The notes beneath the pieces were generated by a model. That model was not told where the DNA came from. It made no database searches and saw only the letters and a program-made list of their open reading frames with translations. From the NCBI RefSeq assembly GCF_020297485.1, contig NZ_JAIWZC010000001.1, positions 62,001 to 126,000 of the forward strand: a stretch of 64,000 nt of DNA. The letters are read 5' to 3'. The translations under genes were made by a program, and so were the position numbers. Shown here piece by piece: positions 25,841 through 34,940 of the stretch. Origin of the DNA: Enterocloster clostridioformis (GTDB lineage Bacteria > Bacillota > Clostridia > Lachnospirales > Lachnospiraceae). Position 1 is the first letter of the stretch. Each line of letters opens with the position of its first letter.

Positions 25841-27469
25841 ATGAAAAGAATGGACAGAGACACGGGGGGAAAGAGGAGAGGCAGGAAGAAAGGCGGGAAG
25901 ATCGTAAGGCTGGCTGCCGTGGTGTGGCTGCTGTGCGTGTTAAGCGGCGTAAACGCTGCGCGCGGGGAACCGGGAGTGACAGGACTCACTGCCTTTACAG
26001 CCCTGGCCGATGCGCGCGGCTCTAATGCGGATACATCTGCCGGGACAGGGGAAACACTGGTGAACATTGCCGATGAAGACCAGCTGAAGCAATGGTACGA
26101 CCAACGTTTAACGGGAGGAGACAGCATAGGAGTCCTGCCAAAGAACATGGTAATTACCAAACCTGTTACCCTGGGGCTTCCTGACGGCCGGACGAATATC
26201 AGCCCTGTTGAAATCAGGATACCTGAGGGACCCATAAAAATCCTGGCGCCTAAAAACCTGGCCCAGGCAGGCGTTGTCATTGACAATCCGAATCTGTTTA
26301 TAACGGGAACTAAAAGCATGATATCGGTTGAGGGGGAAGGATGCCTGACACTGAAACGGGGACAGATACAGAGGGACGCGTCAGATGAACCGGCCATCAT
26401 CCTGAGAAATCAGGGAACGCTGGTATGGGAGGAAGGAAAGGACTTCAAGGGGCTTAAGAAAACCGACATCCGTGACGAGCGCATAGATCCCCCGGAGCCG
26501 GTTCCGCCCGGTGAGAGCCAGACAGGGCCGGAATATGGCGGCACACAGCCCCAGCTGACAGAGGCGGTCCTTTTGAATATTGGAGCTGACGGCAGCGGCT
26601 CTGCCAGACTGGAATTTAAGAACCTGCCTTCTGATATCAATGCCCTCTACATACTGCGCAGTGAAAGCGGACATTCCTGGAAAAAGGAAAAGAACAAGGT
26701 GACGGCCGCGTCCTCACAAAGCGGACAGGAGACAGTGGAGTACGAAAATTTCCTGAAGGAGACAGGAAACACGCTGAATACAAGTATTGTAGCGGACGGT
26801 TATCTCATATACAGATTCCAGTCAGGGGAAAGCTCCTTTTATGTGAAGGCCGGCATCGAGTGGCCCGGAGGAAGCTATGAGACGGACAAAGTAAAGATTG
26901 CCATACCGGAGACCGTTGGCCAGGGCCTCACCTTTTCATACGGCGGAGGAAGCTACAGCTATGGAGGAGAATACGCAGGCGGCTACGGCAGCGGTTTCGG
27001 CGGGTATGGAGGAGGCAGTACATCAGGGGGAGATTCCTCCACCCAGCCAGGCACGCAGGAGGAGTCTGACGCGCCGGAGGGACCGGTGAGAGGCCGGGGA
27101 GGCCGCAGGAGGGATTCCTATACCCCGTATTCCGTCCCCGGCTATAAGGATGGAGGAACAGCCGCCGGACGGACCACAGAGGAAATGATTCAAGAGGCCA
27201 CGCCTTCGGAGGCCCGCGGCCCGGGCGAAAAGGATGGGGACAGTGATTCGCAAATCCAGCCAGCCGCCGGATGGGAGGATACAGATACAGCCGGTCAGAC
27301 GGGGGAAGAGGATGAAATCATGGATACGGAGCCGGACCCGTCACAGGGGGAAGTGCGGGAAGGGGAAGATTCTGGTATATCGGGATTAAAATGGTATGCA
27401 GGCGCTGTCCTCTGCGCTGTGATGATTGGCTGCGGAGTTGTCTGTTTCCGCCGGAGAAAGCGAAAATAA
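25841..27469 (+). CDS. Membrane-anchored, secreted low-complexity surface protein (unknown function)
   Basis: 542 residues. An Arg/Lys-rich N-terminus is followed by a signal helix (VRLAAVVWLLCVLSGVNAARG, about 22-42). A folded region (about 65-210) resembles a short beta-helix-like module, followed by a second domain. A Gly/Tyr/Ser tract (GGGSYSYGGEYAGGYGSG region, about 368-400) leads to a long acidic, Pro/Gly/Glu-rich stalk and a C-terminal helix (WYAGAVLCAVMIGCGVVC) with tail RRRKRK. This is a signal-stalk-anchor design without an LPXTG sortase signal. I do not recognise the family. Confidence 0.8.
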   Translation: MKRMDRDTGGKRRGRKKGGKIVRLAAVVWLLCVLSGVNAARGEPGVTGLTAFTALADARGSNADTSAGTGETLVNIADEDQLKQWYDQRLTGGDSIGVLPKNMVITKPVTLGLPDGRTNISPVEIRIPEGPIKILAPKNLAQAGVVIDNPNLFITGTKSMISVEGEGCLTLKRGQIQRDASDEPAIILRNQGTLVWEEGKDFKGLKKTDIRDERIDPPEPVPPGESQTGPEYGGTQPQLTEAVLLNIGADGSGSARLEFKNLPSDINALYILRSESGHSWKKEKNKVTAASSQSGQETVEYENFLKETGNTLNTSIVADGYLIYRFQSGESSFYVKAGIEWPGGSYETDKVKIAIPETVGQGLTFSYGGGSYSYGGEYAGGYGSGFGGYGGGSTSGGDSSTQPGTQEESDAPEGPVRGRGGRRRDSYTPYSVPGYKDGGTAAGRTTEEMIQEATPSEARGPGEKDGDSDSQIQPAAGWEDTDTAGQTGEEDEIMDTEPDPSQGEVREGEDSGISGLKWYAGAVLCAVMIGCGVVCFRRRKRK

Positions 27470-27504
27470 ATGCGCGGCGTCAAGGTGCGGCGATAAAAAA
27501 TGAT

Positions 27505-27533
27505 TTGCCAAGGAAAGAAGGCTGTAGTATAAT
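27505..27533 (+). promoter_or_regulatory. Sigma-A promoter of ddh
   Basis: TTGCCA (27505-27510), 17-base spacer, TATAAT (27528-27533), 50 bases before the ddh ATG. Five of six and six of six matches. Confidence 0.85.
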
Positions 27534-27583
27534 CTACAAAAACCAAAAACCCACACTATTACGTTACAAAGGAGAATAAAAGT

Positions 27584-28570
27584 ATGGCAATCAGAGTTGG
27601 AATTTTAGGCTATGGAAACCTTGGAAAGGGTGTGGAGTGTGCCGTTAAGCACAATCCCGACATGGAGCTGAAAGCAGTGTTCACCAGGAGGAACCCGGAC
27701 AGCCTCAGCATATTGACAGAGGGGGCAAAGGTTTTTCGGGCAGAGGAAGCCTTGTCCATGAAGGACGAGATTGACGTGATGATACTCTGCGGGGGAAGCG
27801 CCACGGACCTTCCCGCGCAGACCCCGGAAATGGCAGCACATTTCAATGTGATAGACAGCTTTGACACCCACGCCAATATCCCCCGGCATTTTGAGGCAGT
27901 GGACAAGGCGGCAAAGGAAAGCGGCCATGTGGGAATCATATCCGTTGGCTGGGATCCGGGCATGTTCTCCCTAAACAGGCTCTATGCCAATGCCATCCTG
28001 CCGGGCGGCAGTGACTATACCTTCTGGGGCAAGGGCGTGAGCCAGGGCCATTCCGATGCAATCCGCAGAATCAAAGGCGTGAAGGACGCAAGGCAGTATA
28101 CCATTCCGGTGGAGGCCGCCCTTACGGCTGTGAGAAGTGGAAAAGCGCCAGAGCTTACCACCAGGGATAAACACACCAGGGAGTGTTTTGTGGTGGCGGA
28201 GGAGGGCGCTGATTTAAAGGCCATCGAGGAAGCAATCGTCACCATGCCTAACTATTTTGCCGATTATGACACCACGGTGCATTTCATCAGCCAGGAAGAA
28301 CTGATGCGTGACCATGCCGGGATTCCCCATGGCGGTTTTGTCATCCGCACCGGCAGCACCGGATGGAATGATGAGAACGGCCATGTGATTGAATACAGCC
28401 TGAAGCTGGACTCCAACCCGGAATTTACGGCATCTGTCATCGTGGCCTATGCCAGGGCCGCATACCGCCTGAGCAGGGAAGGACAGTCCGGGTGCAGGAC
28501 CGTATTCGACATTGCGCCGGCTTATCTGAGCCCGGCGGATGGGGCAGAGCTTAGGAAACATCTGCTTTAG
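27584..28570 (+). CDS. ddh: meso-Diaminopimelate D-dehydrogenase
   Basis: NADPH-dependent one-step reductive amination of L-tetrahydrodipicolinate to meso-diaminopimelate, for lysine and cell-wall synthesis. It is 328 residues, the usual length. The Rossmann motif GILGYGNLGKG is at 6-16. Family segments CGGSATDLPAQTP, VIDSFDTHANIP, SVGWDPGMFSLNR and GKGVSQGHSDAIRRIKGV carry the substrate-site residues. It is monocistronic with its own promoter and terminator. Confidence 0.96.
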   Translation: MAIRVGILGYGNLGKGVECAVKHNPDMELKAVFTRRNPDSLSILTEGAKVFRAEEALSMKDEIDVMILCGGSATDLPAQTPEMAAHFNVIDSFDTHANIPRHFEAVDKAAKESGHVGIISVGWDPGMFSLNRLYANAILPGGSDYTFWGKGVSQGHSDAIRRIKGVKDARQYTIPVEAALTAVRSGKAPELTTRDKHTRECFVVAEEGADLKAIEEAIVTMPNYFADYDTTVHFISQEELMRDHAGIPHGGFVIRTGSTGWNDENGHVIEYSLKLDSNPEFTASVIVAYARAAYRLSREGQSGCRTVFDIAPAYLSPADGAELRKHLL

Positions 28571-28614
28571 AGCGTATTTGAAAAATACATACTGAGTATT
28601 CAGATAATGGAAAA

Positions 28615-28678
28615 CAGCCACATGGGCAGGCTTGCAGGGGCACGGATATGCTCCCTTCTGCGCATAGGGCTGTTTTTT
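28615..28678 (+). terminator. Terminator of ddh
   Basis: CAGCC (28615-28619) pairs with GGCTG (28668-28672), with further paired segments ATG/CAT and GCAG/CTGC inside, followed by TTTTTTT. Confidence 0.65.
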
Positions 28679-28822
28679 TGCCGGTTTATTACGGCTTGAT
28701 TTGTGTGAATGCAGAATAGTTACCGCACCAAACAGAACCATTCCTCATATCCTATCAGTAACAGACTTTCATATTAGCCTGTAGAAAGACACTCTTTGCG
28801 CTGCATATCTAATCTACAGTAC

Positions 28823-28910
28823 AAACTGAGCAGGCCGGAGGCGGGAAAAAGCCTTGGGAGCCGGGCCGCGAACAGCGGCAGCAGACCGTAACGTCTGTGG
28901 GACAGTGGTT
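28823..28910 (+). promoter_or_regulatory. NiCo (czcD) riboswitch aptamer
   Basis: The sequence carries the characteristic parts of the nickel/cobalt riboswitch in order: ACTGAGCAGGCC (28825-28836), AGCCGGGCCGCGAACAGCGGC (28859-28879, written in parts: AGCCGGGC then CGCGAACAGCGGC), GCAGAC...GTCTG (P4) and TGTGGGACAGT (28896-28906). The first and last segments close P1. The class forms a four-way junction that binds Co or Ni cooperatively and turns expression on. It stands before a CDF metal exporter, the known partner gene. Upstream in the gap, CTGTAGA...TCTACAG (28780-28820) forms another hairpin. Confidence 0.93.
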
Positions 28911-28938
28911 TACTTACATTGGCCCACAGACGTTTTTT
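28890..28938 (+). terminator. Riboswitch-controlled intrinsic terminator
   Basis: AACGTCTGTGGG (28890-28901) pairs perfectly with CCCACAGACGTT (28923-28934), followed by a T-run. Its 5' arm is the same bases that form P4 and part of P1 of the NiCo aptamer, so metal binding and termination exclude each other: metal bound means readthrough to the exporter. Confidence 0.92.
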
Positions 28939-28997
28939 CTGTTTTGGGGCAGGATGAAAGATTGGGTGATTGCCATAGATAGGGGAGGTAAAGGCAG

Positions 28998-29942
28998 ATG
29001 GGAGAAGGAAATGAAAAGAATATATTGGAAAAAGCGATAAGACGTCACGGTACGGGTCTGGCCATGCAGGTGTCCTGTGTCAGCATCGTCATCAACGTAG
29101 TGCTCTCCGCCTTTAAGGTGGGTGCGGGCATCCTGTCCCATTCAGGTGCCATGATATCGGACGGGATCCATTCAGCCTCGGATGTGTTCAGCACACTGAT
29201 TGTTATGGCGGGAATCACCATGGCTTCCAGGAAGTCAGACAGGGAACATCCCTATGGCCATGAGCGGATGGAATGCGTGGCGGCCCTTTTGCTGTCAGCC
29301 GTATTATTTGCCACAGGTATCGCCATCGGGGTGAGCGCTGTGGAAACCATTGGTTCCGGGCCGGAAAAGGGCGGGGTGATTCCCGGAACGCTGGCTTTGG
29401 GGGCCGCGGTTATATCCATAGTGGTAAAAGAATGGATGTTCTGGTATACCAGGGCTGCTGCCAGAAAATTAAAATCAGGGGCTCTGATGGCGGACGCATG
29501 GCACCACCGCAGCGATGCACTGTCCTCAGTGGGCGCTTTAATCGGTATCCTGGGAGCCAGAATGGGAATGCCGGTCATGGACCCGCTGGCCAGCTTCATC
29601 ATCTGCATCTTCATAGTCAAAGCAGCTCTGGATGTGTTCAGGGATTCCATGGATAAGATGGTGGATAAGGCGTGTGACGATGAGACGGTCAGGTCCATAG
29701 AACAGGCGGTGCTGGACACCCGGGGCGTGGAACGGGTGGGTTCCATGAAAACCAGACTTTTCGGTTCCAGGATTTATGTGGACCTGGAGATTGAAGCAGA
29801 TAAAAGCCTTATGCTGGAGCAGGCTTTTGGAATCGCCAAGGAGGTCCACGATACCATAGAAGAAAGATTTCCCCAGGTTAAACACTGTTCGGTGCAGGTA
29901 AGTCCCGAAGGCAGCACGGGCCTGGAGGGAAAGGAAAATTAG
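28998..29942 (+). CDS. Cation diffusion facilitator, Ni/Co exporter
   Basis: 314 residues, six helices and a C-terminal cytoplasmic metallochaperone-like domain. Metal-site motifs are SDGIHSASD (helix 2) and ADAWHHRSDALSS (helix 5), plus REHPYGHERME in loop 2-3. The C-terminal ferredoxin-like domain includes VERVGSMKTRLFGSRIYVDLEIE. It exports divalent metal in exchange for protons. The NiCo riboswitch upstream indicates nickel/cobalt detoxification rather than zinc. Confidence 0.95.
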   Translation: MGEGNEKNILEKAIRRHGTGLAMQVSCVSIVINVVLSAFKVGAGILSHSGAMISDGIHSASDVFSTLIVMAGITMASRKSDREHPYGHERMECVAALLLSAVLFATGIAIGVSAVETIGSGPEKGGVIPGTLALGAAVISIVVKEWMFWYTRAAARKLKSGALMADAWHHRSDALSSVGALIGILGARMGMPVMDPLASFIICIFIVKAALDVFRDSMDKMVDKACDDETVRSIEQAVLDTRGVERVGSMKTRLFGSRIYVDLEIEADKSLMLEQAFGIAKEVHDTIEERFPQVKHCSVQVSPEGSTGLEGKEN

Positions 29943-29943
29943 T

Positions 29944-29972
29944 TTGACGGAAAAGCGATTGCTGGCTATACT
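29944..29972 (+). promoter_or_regulatory. Sigma-A promoter of the molybdopterin oxidoreductase
   Basis: TTGACG (29944-29949), 17-base spacer, TATACT (29967-29972), beginning 2 bases after the CDF stop codon and 85 bases before the next ATG. Confidence 0.7.
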
Positions 29973-30056
29973 TAATATCAGATAACAGCGTCCGGAATAC
30001 GGGAAGAACCAGGCCGGGCTGTGTACCGGGCGCAGTAATAGAGGGAGTGACATAAG

Positions 30057-32069
30057 ATGGCATCATATATAAGAAAAACAATCTGTCCCTACGACTGTCC
30101 CACGTCCTGCGGACTTTTGGCAGAAACAGACGGAATCAGGATTCTGGGCGTAAAAGGCGATCCGGACCATCCGGCGGCAAAGGGGCTGATATGCAGGAAG
30201 ATGCGGCACTATGAGAAGTCTGTCCATTCACCTGAGCGCATCCTTATACCTATGAAACGGGTGGGCGCCAAGGGAGAGGGAAGGTTTGTACCCATGACCT
30301 GGGATGATGCGGTAAAGGAGATTGCCGGCAGGTGGAGCCGTATTCTGGAGGAAGACGGCGCAGATGCCATCCTGCCCATGTATTATTCAGGGGTCATGAG
30401 TGTCCTGCAGCGCAAATGCGGGGATGCCTTTTTTAACCGGATGGGGGCTTGTGACATGGTCAGAACACTCTGTTCTTCAGCAAAGGGAGCGGGCTATGAG
30501 GCGGTCATGGGCCAGACCGGCTGTCTGGATCCAAGGGAGCTTAAGGACAGCAGTTTCTACCTGGTGTGGGGAAGCAATATGAAGGCCACCAGGCTTCAGT
30601 CCATGCCGGCGCTGATTCAGGCACGCAGACAGGGAAAACGGGTGGTGCTCATAGAATCCTGCGCAGCAGATATGGATGTCTACTGCGATCAGACCATTCT
30701 CATTCGTCCGGGCACAGACGGAGCCCTGGCATTGGCAATGATGCATGTGATGGAGGAAGAAAACCTGGCGGACAGGGATTTCCTGGCTCATCGGACAAAT
30801 GGGTATGAGGCGTTCAGGAAAACCCTTGCCCCATATACCTCTGCCTGGGCGGAAGAGGAGACGGGCATCCCCGCAGAGGTGATTGCTGGCCTGGCAAGGG
30901 AATACGCCTCGGCTCCGGCTCCGGCCATCATTTTGGGAAGCGGTCCCTCCCGTTATGGCAACGGGGGAATGACCACACGGCTTATCACCATTTTGTCCGC
31001 TTATACAGGCGCGTGGGGGCGTCCGGGCGGCGGTTTGTGCGGCTGTAATCCGGGGGCGGGTCCTTATGTGGACGACCGGCTGGTCACCAGGCCGGATTTC
31101 AGGAAGAAACCGGGGCGCAGGGTGAATATCAATGAGATTGCCTCCGCCCTTACAGGAAGCAGGGGAGAGAAGCCCATACGCAGCTTTTACGTCTACGGAG
31201 GCAATCCGGTGGCCTCTGTCTGCTGCCAGAAGGGAATCCTGGAGGGCCTTTTGCGCCCTGATTTGTTCACGGTGGTCCACGAGCGGTTCATGACAGATAC
31301 GGCCATGTACGCGGACATTCTTCTGCCCGCCACATTTTCCGTGGAGCAGACCGATGTGTACACGGCATACGGATACTGTACCTTTGGGACAGCCAGAAAA
31401 ATCGTCGAGCCGGCAGGGCAGAGTAAGAGCAATTGGAACACCTTCCGCCTGCTGGCCCGGGCCATGGGATACGGGGAGGAATACTTTAAAAGGACAGAGG
31501 AAGAAATGGTTGAGGAGCTGCTGGCCCATCCCATGGAGGGATTAACCCGTATCTCAGAGAAGGAATGGCGCATATTAAGGGAAGGGGGAGTCATATCCAC
31601 GGCCTTTGCAGACCACGGAAGCTTCAGGACGCCTTCCGGTAAAATGATGATTTATAATGAAAACCTGGAAGAGGCCATGCCCAGATATATGAAAAGCCAT
31701 GGGGGAGCATACCCTCTGCGGCTGGTGGCAGTGCCCAGCGCGTATACGCTGAATTCGGTCTTTATGGACAGGGAGGACTTAAGCTCAGGCAGAGGCCCCA
31801 TGACGCTGATGCTCCATCCAAGAGACGCGGCGGCGAGAAAAATCGCGGACGGCAGTCACGTTACAGCCTTCAATGAGCTGGCAAAGGTGGAGTTTACCGC
31901 GAAAATCACGCCTGTGGTGGCGGAAGGAACGGTTGCGGCCGGGGGCGTTTACAACAGGACCTTTACAAAAGACGGGCTTCTGGTCAACGCCCTCCACCAT
32001 GAACGGCTGTCCGATATAGGAGCAGCCACCACCCTTAACGACAATACGGTGGATGTGCGGCCATGTTAA
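30057..32069 (+). CDS. Molybdopterin-dependent oxidoreductase (DMSO reductase superfamily)
   Basis: 670 residues. The N-terminal [4Fe-4S] motif is C10-x3-C14-x3-C18...C46 (ICPYDCPTSCG, GLICRK), followed by the molybdopterin domains (LVWGSNMKAT, VYGGNPVAS) and the C-terminal dinucleotide-binding domain (LMLHPRDAAARKIADG...). The metal-ligand position falls near CDMVRTLCSSAKGAG, so Cys or Ser may ligate Mo/W. No Tat signal is present, so it is cytoplasmic. Which substrate it reduces or oxidises cannot be told. No electron-transfer subunit is adjacent, which is odd for the family. Confidence 0.88.
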   Translation: MASYIRKTICPYDCPTSCGLLAETDGIRILGVKGDPDHPAAKGLICRKMRHYEKSVHSPERILIPMKRVGAKGEGRFVPMTWDDAVKEIAGRWSRILEEDGADAILPMYYSGVMSVLQRKCGDAFFNRMGACDMVRTLCSSAKGAGYEAVMGQTGCLDPRELKDSSFYLVWGSNMKATRLQSMPALIQARRQGKRVVLIESCAADMDVYCDQTILIRPGTDGALALAMMHVMEEENLADRDFLAHRTNGYEAFRKTLAPYTSAWAEEETGIPAEVIAGLAREYASAPAPAIILGSGPSRYGNGGMTTRLITILSAYTGAWGRPGGGLCGCNPGAGPYVDDRLVTRPDFRKKPGRRVNINEIASALTGSRGEKPIRSFYVYGGNPVASVCCQKGILEGLLRPDLFTVVHERFMTDTAMYADILLPATFSVEQTDVYTAYGYCTFGTARKIVEPAGQSKSNWNTFRLLARAMGYGEEYFKRTEEEMVEELLAHPMEGLTRISEKEWRILREGGVISTAFADHGSFRTPSGKMMIYNENLEEAMPRYMKSHGGAYPLRLVAVPSAYTLNSVFMDREDLSSGRGPMTLMLHPRDAAARKIADGSHVTAFNELAKVEFTAKITPVVAEGTVAAGGVYNRTFTKDGLLVNALHHERLSDIGAATTLNDNTVDVRPC

Positions 32070-32101
32070 GGGAGACAAGACAGCAGGAAGAGAGACAGGA
32101 T

Positions 32102-34879
32102 ATGAAATCAATAGTACTTGGAATTCTGGCCCATGTGGATGCCGGGAAAACTACATTATCGGAAGCGCTTTTGTATCTGGCGGGAACCATACGTAAGATG
32201 GGAAGGGTGGACAACAGGGACGCATTCCTGGATACCTATGCCCTTGAGAGGGCCAGGGGCATCACCATTTTCTCAAAGCAGGCGGCCCTGACATGGGAGG
32301 GAATGCCCATGACGCTGTTAGACACGCCGGGCCATGTGGATTTTTCCGCGGAAATGGAGAGAACGCTTCAGGTACTGGATTATGCGGTTCTGGTTATAAG
32401 CGGCGCGGACGGAGTACAGAGCCATACCATAACCCTGTGGCGTCTGCTGGCAAAATACAGGATACCAGTATTCCTCTTTGTCAATAAAATGGACCAGCCC
32501 GGCACGGACCGGGAGCAGCGGATGAGGGAGCTGCAGAAGCGTCTGGACGACGGATGTGTGGATTTTGCCGGTGCGGGGACAGAAGAATTCATGGAACACG
32601 CAGCCATGTGCGACGAGAAGCTTTTGGAGCGGTATCTGGAGACCGGGGATGTGGAGGATGATGAGATCCGCCGCCTGATTAAGGAACGCAGGCTTTTTCC
32701 ATGTTTCTTTGGCTCTGCCCTTAAACTCACCGGGGTGGAGGAGCTGTTGGATGGAATCCGCAGATGGGCCCTGATGCCGGAATATCCGCAGGAGTTCGAG
32801 GCGAAGGTGTACAAGATTTCCAGGGACGACCAGGGAAACCGTCTGACCCACTTAAAGATTACAGGCGGAAGACTTAAGGTAAAGGGAACCGTATCCGGCG
32901 GGAATACCGAAAAGCCATCCGAGGCATGGCAGGAAAAAGTAAACCAGATCCGTGTATATTCCGGGGACCGGTATGAGGCTGTGCCTGAGGCGGAGGCAGG
33001 AACCATCTGCGCTGTTTCCGGCCTTACCAGGACCTATCCGGGACAGGGACTGGGAGCCGGGGAGGATTCCATGCTCCCGGTGCTGGAGCCTGTGCTCAAT
33101 TATCAGGTAAAACTGCCGGAGGGCTGCGACGGGGCTGTGATGCTGCCCAAGTTCCGCCAGCTGGAGGAGGAGGATCCACTGCTGCGGGTGGTATGGAATG
33201 AGGAGCTGAAAGAGATATCCATGCAGCTTATGGGAGAAGTGCAGATTGAGGTGCTGAAGAGCCTGATTGAAGAACGTTTCGGAGTTCGGGCAGAATTTGG
33301 CACAGGGAACATCGTGTATAAGGAGACAATCGCGGGCGCCGTGGAGGGGGTGGGGCATTTTGAACCCCTGCGCCACTATGCGGAGGTCCATCTGCTTATG
33401 GAACCGGGAGAACGCGGAAGCGGACTCCAGTTTGAGGCAAGATGCAGCGAGGATGACCTGGACAGGAACTGGCAGCGCCTGGTGCTGACCCACCTGGAAG
33501 AGAAGGTGCACCGGGGGGTTCTGACCGGAGCAGCCATAACAGATATGAAAATCACCCTTGTGGCGGGCAGGGCCCATAACAAGCATACAGAGGGAGGGGA
33601 TTTCAGGCAGGCCACCTACCGGGCCCTGCGCCAGGGGCTTATGGAGGCGGCCTGTATCCTCTTGGAACCGTGGTATACCTTCCGTCTGGAAGTGCCTGAG
33701 GCGTCCATCGGGCGCGCCATGACCGATATTGAGAAGCGGTGCGGGACCTGTGTCATCGAGGAAAACAGGCAGGGACAGGCCGTTCTCACGGGACAGGCGC
33801 CGGTTGCCTCCATGCGTGGGTATCAGTCAGAGGTCATGTCGTACACCAGGGGACAGGGGAGGCTGGCATGTACGCTCAAAGGATACGAGCCCTGCCATAA
33901 CAGCCGGGAAATCATTGAGCAGACCGGCTATGATCCGGAGAGAGATACGGAAAATCCCACAGGCTCCGTGTTCTGCGCCCACGGGGCCGGATTCGTGGTG
34001 AGCTGGGACCGGGTGAAGGAGTATATGCATGTGGACAGCGGTCTTGTAATAGAATCCCCGGATGGGGAGGAAATGGATGAAAAAGGGGATTTGGCTTTTT
34101 GCAGGAATCCGGGAAAATCCTCTGCCGGACAGGAAGAACACGTGGAAGCATGGCTGGGCACGGATGAGATTGACGCCATACTGGAGCGCACCTTTTATTC
34201 CAACAGCCGGGATAAGTCACCGCGCAAAGGATATCCCGGCAGGAGCAGAGAAAGCAGGAACGCCGTAACCTATAGCGGCCCGGTGACCCGAACCTACCAG
34301 AAACAGGAGGCCAGACAGGAATATCTGCTGGTGGACGGTTACAATATCATCTTTGCCTGGGAGGAGCTGCGGGAGCTGGCCCGGGATAACATGGACGGAG
34401 CCAGAGGACGGCTCATGGATCTGCTCTGCAACTATCAGGCCATACGCAGGTGCTGTCTCATGGTGGTGTTTGACGCCTACCGCGTGGCGGGACATGTCAC
34501 AGAGGTTTCCGAATACCACAATATCCGGGTGGTCTACACAAAGGAAGCAGAGACAGCGGACCAGTATATAGAGAAGTTTGCCCATGAAAATGCCCGCAGA
34601 TTCGATGTGTCCGTGGCAACCTCAGACGGAGTGGAACAAGTCATCATACTGGGTCAGGGATGCCGCCTGATATCGGCCAGGGAGCTTAAGGAGGAGCTGG
34701 ACCGGGTAAACGGCATGCTGAGGGAAGAATATCTGGAACAGCCCCCTCTTAAGCGGAACCGTCTGTATGACATACTTCCGGAGGAGGTAATCCGGCAGAT
34801 GAGAGAGGCGGCCGGGGAGGATAATCAGGATCCGCCGGCAGAAGCGCCTTCATCGGCCGGAAAACAGGAATCGCGATAA
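32102..34879 (+). CDS. Tet(M)-like EF-G-type GTPase fused to a C-terminal NYN (Rae1/YacP-type) RNase domain
   Basis: 925 residues. Residues 1 to about 650 match ribosomal protection proteins: G1 AHVDAGKTT (10-18), RGIT switch (52-55), DTPGH (74-78), NKMD (128-131), and EF-G domains II-V, including the domain IV segment HTEGGDFRQATYRALRQGL. After a variable linker, residues 740-880 form a NYN/PIN nuclease domain starting YLLVDGYNIIFAWEEL (catalytic D745), with MVVFDAY and VATSDGVEQ acid residues, as in Rae1/YacP, which cuts mRNA in the ribosomal A site. ATG 32102 follows AGGAAGAG. The frame also opens at 32063, overlapping the preceding stop. Proposed role: a ribosome-directed factor combining A-site entry with mRNA cleavage. 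Confidence 0.88.
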   Translation: MKSIVLGILAHVDAGKTTLSEALLYLAGTIRKMGRVDNRDAFLDTYALERARGITIFSKQAALTWEGMPMTLLDTPGHVDFSAEMERTLQVLDYAVLVISGADGVQSHTITLWRLLAKYRIPVFLFVNKMDQPGTDREQRMRELQKRLDDGCVDFAGAGTEEFMEHAAMCDEKLLERYLETGDVEDDEIRRLIKERRLFPCFFGSALKLTGVEELLDGIRRWALMPEYPQEFEAKVYKISRDDQGNRLTHLKITGGRLKVKGTVSGGNTEKPSEAWQEKVNQIRVYSGDRYEAVPEAEAGTICAVSGLTRTYPGQGLGAGEDSMLPVLEPVLNYQVKLPEGCDGAVMLPKFRQLEEEDPLLRVVWNEELKEISMQLMGEVQIEVLKSLIEERFGVRAEFGTGNIVYKETIAGAVEGVGHFEPLRHYAEVHLLMEPGERGSGLQFEARCSEDDLDRNWQRLVLTHLEEKVHRGVLTGAAITDMKITLVAGRAHNKHTEGGDFRQATYRALRQGLMEAACILLEPWYTFRLEVPEASIGRAMTDIEKRCGTCVIEENRQGQAVLTGQAPVASMRGYQSEVMSYTRGQGRLACTLKGYEPCHNSREIIEQTGYDPERDTENPTGSVFCAHGAGFVVSWDRVKEYMHVDSGLVIESPDGEEMDEKGDLAFCRNPGKSSAGQEEHVEAWLGTDEIDAILERTFYSNSRDKSPRKGYPGRSRESRNAVTYSGPVTRTYQKQEARQEYLLVDGYNIIFAWEELRELARDNMDGARGRLMDLLCNYQAIRRCCLMVVFDAYRVAGHVTEVSEYHNIRVVYTKEAETADQYIEKFAHENARRFDVSVATSDGVEQVIILGQGCRLISARELKEELDRVNGMLREEYLEQPPLKRNRLYDILPEEVIRQMREAAGEDNQDPPAEAPSSAGKQESR

Positions 34880-34940
34880 AATAAGCAAAAAATGTATGGA
34901 ATTCCACAAACCGGTACATACTACCAGCGTATAGCAAGCT

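Noticed and set aside
28780..28820. CTGTAGA/TCTACAG hairpin just before the NiCo aptamer as part of the riboswitch
   Set aside because: The known aptamer starts at ACTGAGCAGG; this 7-bp pairing with a 27-base loop is not part of the class and may be chance.
30477..31529. 350-codon minus-strand open frame inside the molybdopterin oxidoreductase gene
   Set aside because: Antisense shadow of a gene with clear cofactor motifs; its translation is His/Cys/Pro-rich and matches nothing.
32063..32101. Earlier start of the GTPase-NYN gene overlapping the oxidoreductase stop
   Set aside because: No ribosome site before 32063, and the family N-terminus begins at the 32102 methionine.
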